A stretch of 7,093 nucleotides of DNA from Candidatus Aenigmatarchaeota archaeon (lineage in GTDB: Archaea; Aenigmatarchaeota; Aenigmatarchaeia; JACPZZ01): NCBI GenBank assembly GCA_016202795.1, contig JACQNY010000047.1:1-7093 (forward strand). The letters run 5' to 3'. Numbering within the stretch: the stretch's first letter is position 1; every line of letters starts with the position of its first letter. The position numbers were made by a program, and so were the translations under genes. Of the stretch, positions 6,273-7,093 are shown in pieces. The notes under the pieces were generated by a model, which was given only the letters and a program-made list of their open reading frames with translations, was not told the DNA's origin and ran no database searches.

Positions 6273-6286
6273 GTTATTATAATAAC
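6273..6286. promoter_or_regulatory. 14-bp palindrome containing the TATA box of the ACT-domain gene
   Basis: GTTATTATAATAAC is a perfect palindrome centred between 6279 and 6280, 26 bases before the ATG at 6306. That is where an archaeal TATA box for a leaderless transcript should be. A protein binding the palindrome would block TBP directly. A second TATA-like string, GTATATTAAC (6258-6267), could give an alternative start near 6288. Confidence 0.55.
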
Positions 6287-6305
6287 AATATATCATGGTG
6301 TTGTT

Positions 6306-6962
6306 ATGGTAATGATCGGGCACGTCGTAAAGCGATTGATAGACGATTCGCAATATTTGCATGAATGCCTTGGTAAAGGTTTGTTAAACCATGCCTACAC
6401 AGCCGCGTACCTAAAGCCGAAGGTTGAGGAAGAGCTTGGTAAAGAGGTCAGAACAGCAGCGATAATGATGGCGCTGCGGCGATACGGCACGGAGATAAAA
6501 AGAAAATACGACACCAAGCTGAGGTTTGATTACAGGTCTGAAGTAACCTTAAAGAGCGGGATCGTCGACATTGCGATACAGCGCTCGGAAACAGTTTTCG
6601 CAAAGCTGCGACAGCTTTACGGGTCCACGGATTACGAACTGGGCGATGTCCTGAACGTAATCCACGGAAACCAGGAGATCAGCCTGATAACGAGCGAAAA
6701 AAACAGGGAAAAAGTTTTGAAAATACTTGAAGGCGAAAAAATATTGCACATCGAAGGTCGGCTAGCGCAGCTATCGCTGAGGTTTCCGAAAGAGTACATA
6801 TACACGCCCGGAATAATATTACAGCTGGTTCGTGTCCTGGATTGGGAAAATATCAACATATTCGAAATTGTGTCCACGCTGACAGAAGTAAATTTCATAA
6901 TCAGCGAATCGGATTCTTCTAAAGGCTACAGGGCTTTGCAGGGGCTGGTCTCCGGCGGGTAA
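6306..6962 (+). CDS. ACT-domain protein with probable winged-helix N-terminus, candidate amino-acid-responsive regulator
   Basis: The 218-residue cytoplasmic protein has three parts. Residues about 4-70 are helical, with LLNHAYTAAYLKPKVEEELGKEVRTAAIMMALRRY, a helix-turn-helix-like pattern seen in small archaeal proteins of this type. Residues about 80-160 look like a first ACT-like unit (VLNVIHGNQEISLITSEKNREKVLKIL). Residues about 167-216 are a clear ACT domain (TPGIILQLVRVLDWENINIFEIVSTLTEVNFIIS), like the regulatory ACT domains of aspartate kinase. ACT domains commonly bind amino acids. I infer a ligand-responsive DNA-binding protein that may regulate its own repeat-rich promoter; neither DNA binding nor ligand is shown by sequence. 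ATG 6306 fits the TATA spacing; ATG 6312 is an alternative. It converges on the malic enzyme gene with only 15 bases between. Confidence 0.8.
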   Translation: MVMIGHVVKRLIDDSQYLHECLGKGLLNHAYTAAYLKPKVEEELGKEVRTAAIMMALRRYGTEIKRKYDTKLRFDYRSEVTLKSGIVDIAIQRSETVFAKLRQLYGSTDYELGDVLNVIHGNQEISLITSEKNREKVLKILEGEKILHIEGRLAQLSLRFPKEYIYTPGIILQLVRVLDWENINIFEIVSTLTEVNFIISESDSSKGYRALQGLVSGG

Positions 6963-6980
6963 GCAAACTGAAACTGCTTA
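6960..6980. terminator. Inverted repeat spanning both convergent stop codons
   Basis: TAAGCA (6960-6965) and TGCTTA (6975-6980) are 6-bp inverted arms around a 9-base centre. The arms contain the stop codons of the ACT gene (plus strand) and the malic enzyme gene (minus strand). It could mark or assist transcript ends from both sides, though archaeal termination normally relies on U-tracts and none is evident here. Confidence 0.3.
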
Positions 6981-7093
6981 ACAAACCATTTTTATGGCCT
7001 GCTTTTCGATCTCTTCAGGATCCATTTCCACGCGCGCGACGCCTGTTTTTATCGCGGCATACGCTACGGCCTTGGCTATGGCCGGTGCGATAC
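6978..7093 (-). CDS. Malic enzyme, C-terminal fragment (runs off the window)
   Basis: The visible 38 residues read IAPAIAKAVAYAAIKTGVAR, then VEMDPEEIEKQAIKMVC and a TAA stop. The pattern (R)-I/V-APA-V/I-AKAVA-x-AA-x-x-(S/T)GVAR is the conserved C-terminus of prokaryotic malic enzymes, which oxidatively decarboxylate malate to pyruvate with NAD(P). The partial codon at the window edge ends in GT, compatible with the expected arginine. Cofactor preference and the rest of the enzyme lie outside the window. The gene converges on the ACT-domain gene. With acs nearby, it places the region around pyruvate/acetyl-CoA metabolism. Confidence 0.8.
   Translation of the reverse strand, partial: IAPAIAKAVAYAAIKTGVARVEMDPEEIEKQAIKMVC

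Noticed and set aside
6238..6286. CRISPR-like short repeats
   Set aside because: Only two copies of an 11-bp unit, 19 bp apart, with no regular spacers or cas genes; operator sites explain them better.

Overview
The window looks like archaeal chromosome, probably from a DPANN-type or similarly streamlined lineage. Several lines of evidence point there. AT-rich TATA-like boxes are centred about 26-30 bases upstream of most start codons. Shine-Dalgarno sequences are nearly absent. Genes are tightly packed. An archaeal-style small protein ending in an ACT domain is present. The lineage is inferred from style and family resemblance only; no rRNA or other marker gene is present.

Layout. (1) Positions 1-148 hold the N-terminus of an unidentified basic protein on the minus strand. 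(2) About 240-1461 is a tnpB-only IS200/IS605-family element (IS1341 type, no TnpA seen). It has a complete RuvC nuclease triad, a right-end hairpin ending in TTCAC, and an inferred omega (guide) RNA. (3) 1466-1574 is an intergenic strip with two further right-end-like hairpins and a partial copy of the tnpB 3' sequence. It also carries the likely promoter of the next gene. (4) 1575-3458 is an AMP-forming acetyl-CoA synthetase (acs). (5) 6156 down to 3455 on the minus strand holds three genes in a row: a GNAT-like N-acetyltransferase with a long unrecognised N-terminal half, an M20-family metallopeptidase/deacylase, and a small three-helix membrane protein of the CBU_0592 type. The last two are coupled (TAGATG junction), and the membrane protein gene overlaps the acs stop codon end-on. 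(6) 6157-6305 is a divergent regulatory region with a perfect inverted repeat, an 11-bp direct repeat, and a 14-bp palindrome that contains the TATA box of the next gene. (7) 6306-6962 is an ACT-domain protein with a probable helix-turn-helix N-terminus. (8) 6978-7093 is the C-terminal end of a malic enzyme on the minus strand.

How it fits together. Acs makes acetyl-CoA from acetate, malic enzyme makes pyruvate from malate, and the GNAT protein would use acetyl-CoA as donor, so the neighbourhood touches the acetyl-CoA/pyruvate node. An acetyltransferase next to an M20 deacylase suggests paired acylation and deacylation of an amino acid or amine, but the substrate cannot be read from the sequence. 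The most notable structures are the ACT-regulator promoter with its operator-like repeats, the tnpB element whose stop codon lies beyond its own right end, and the serial right-end-like hairpins in front of acs.
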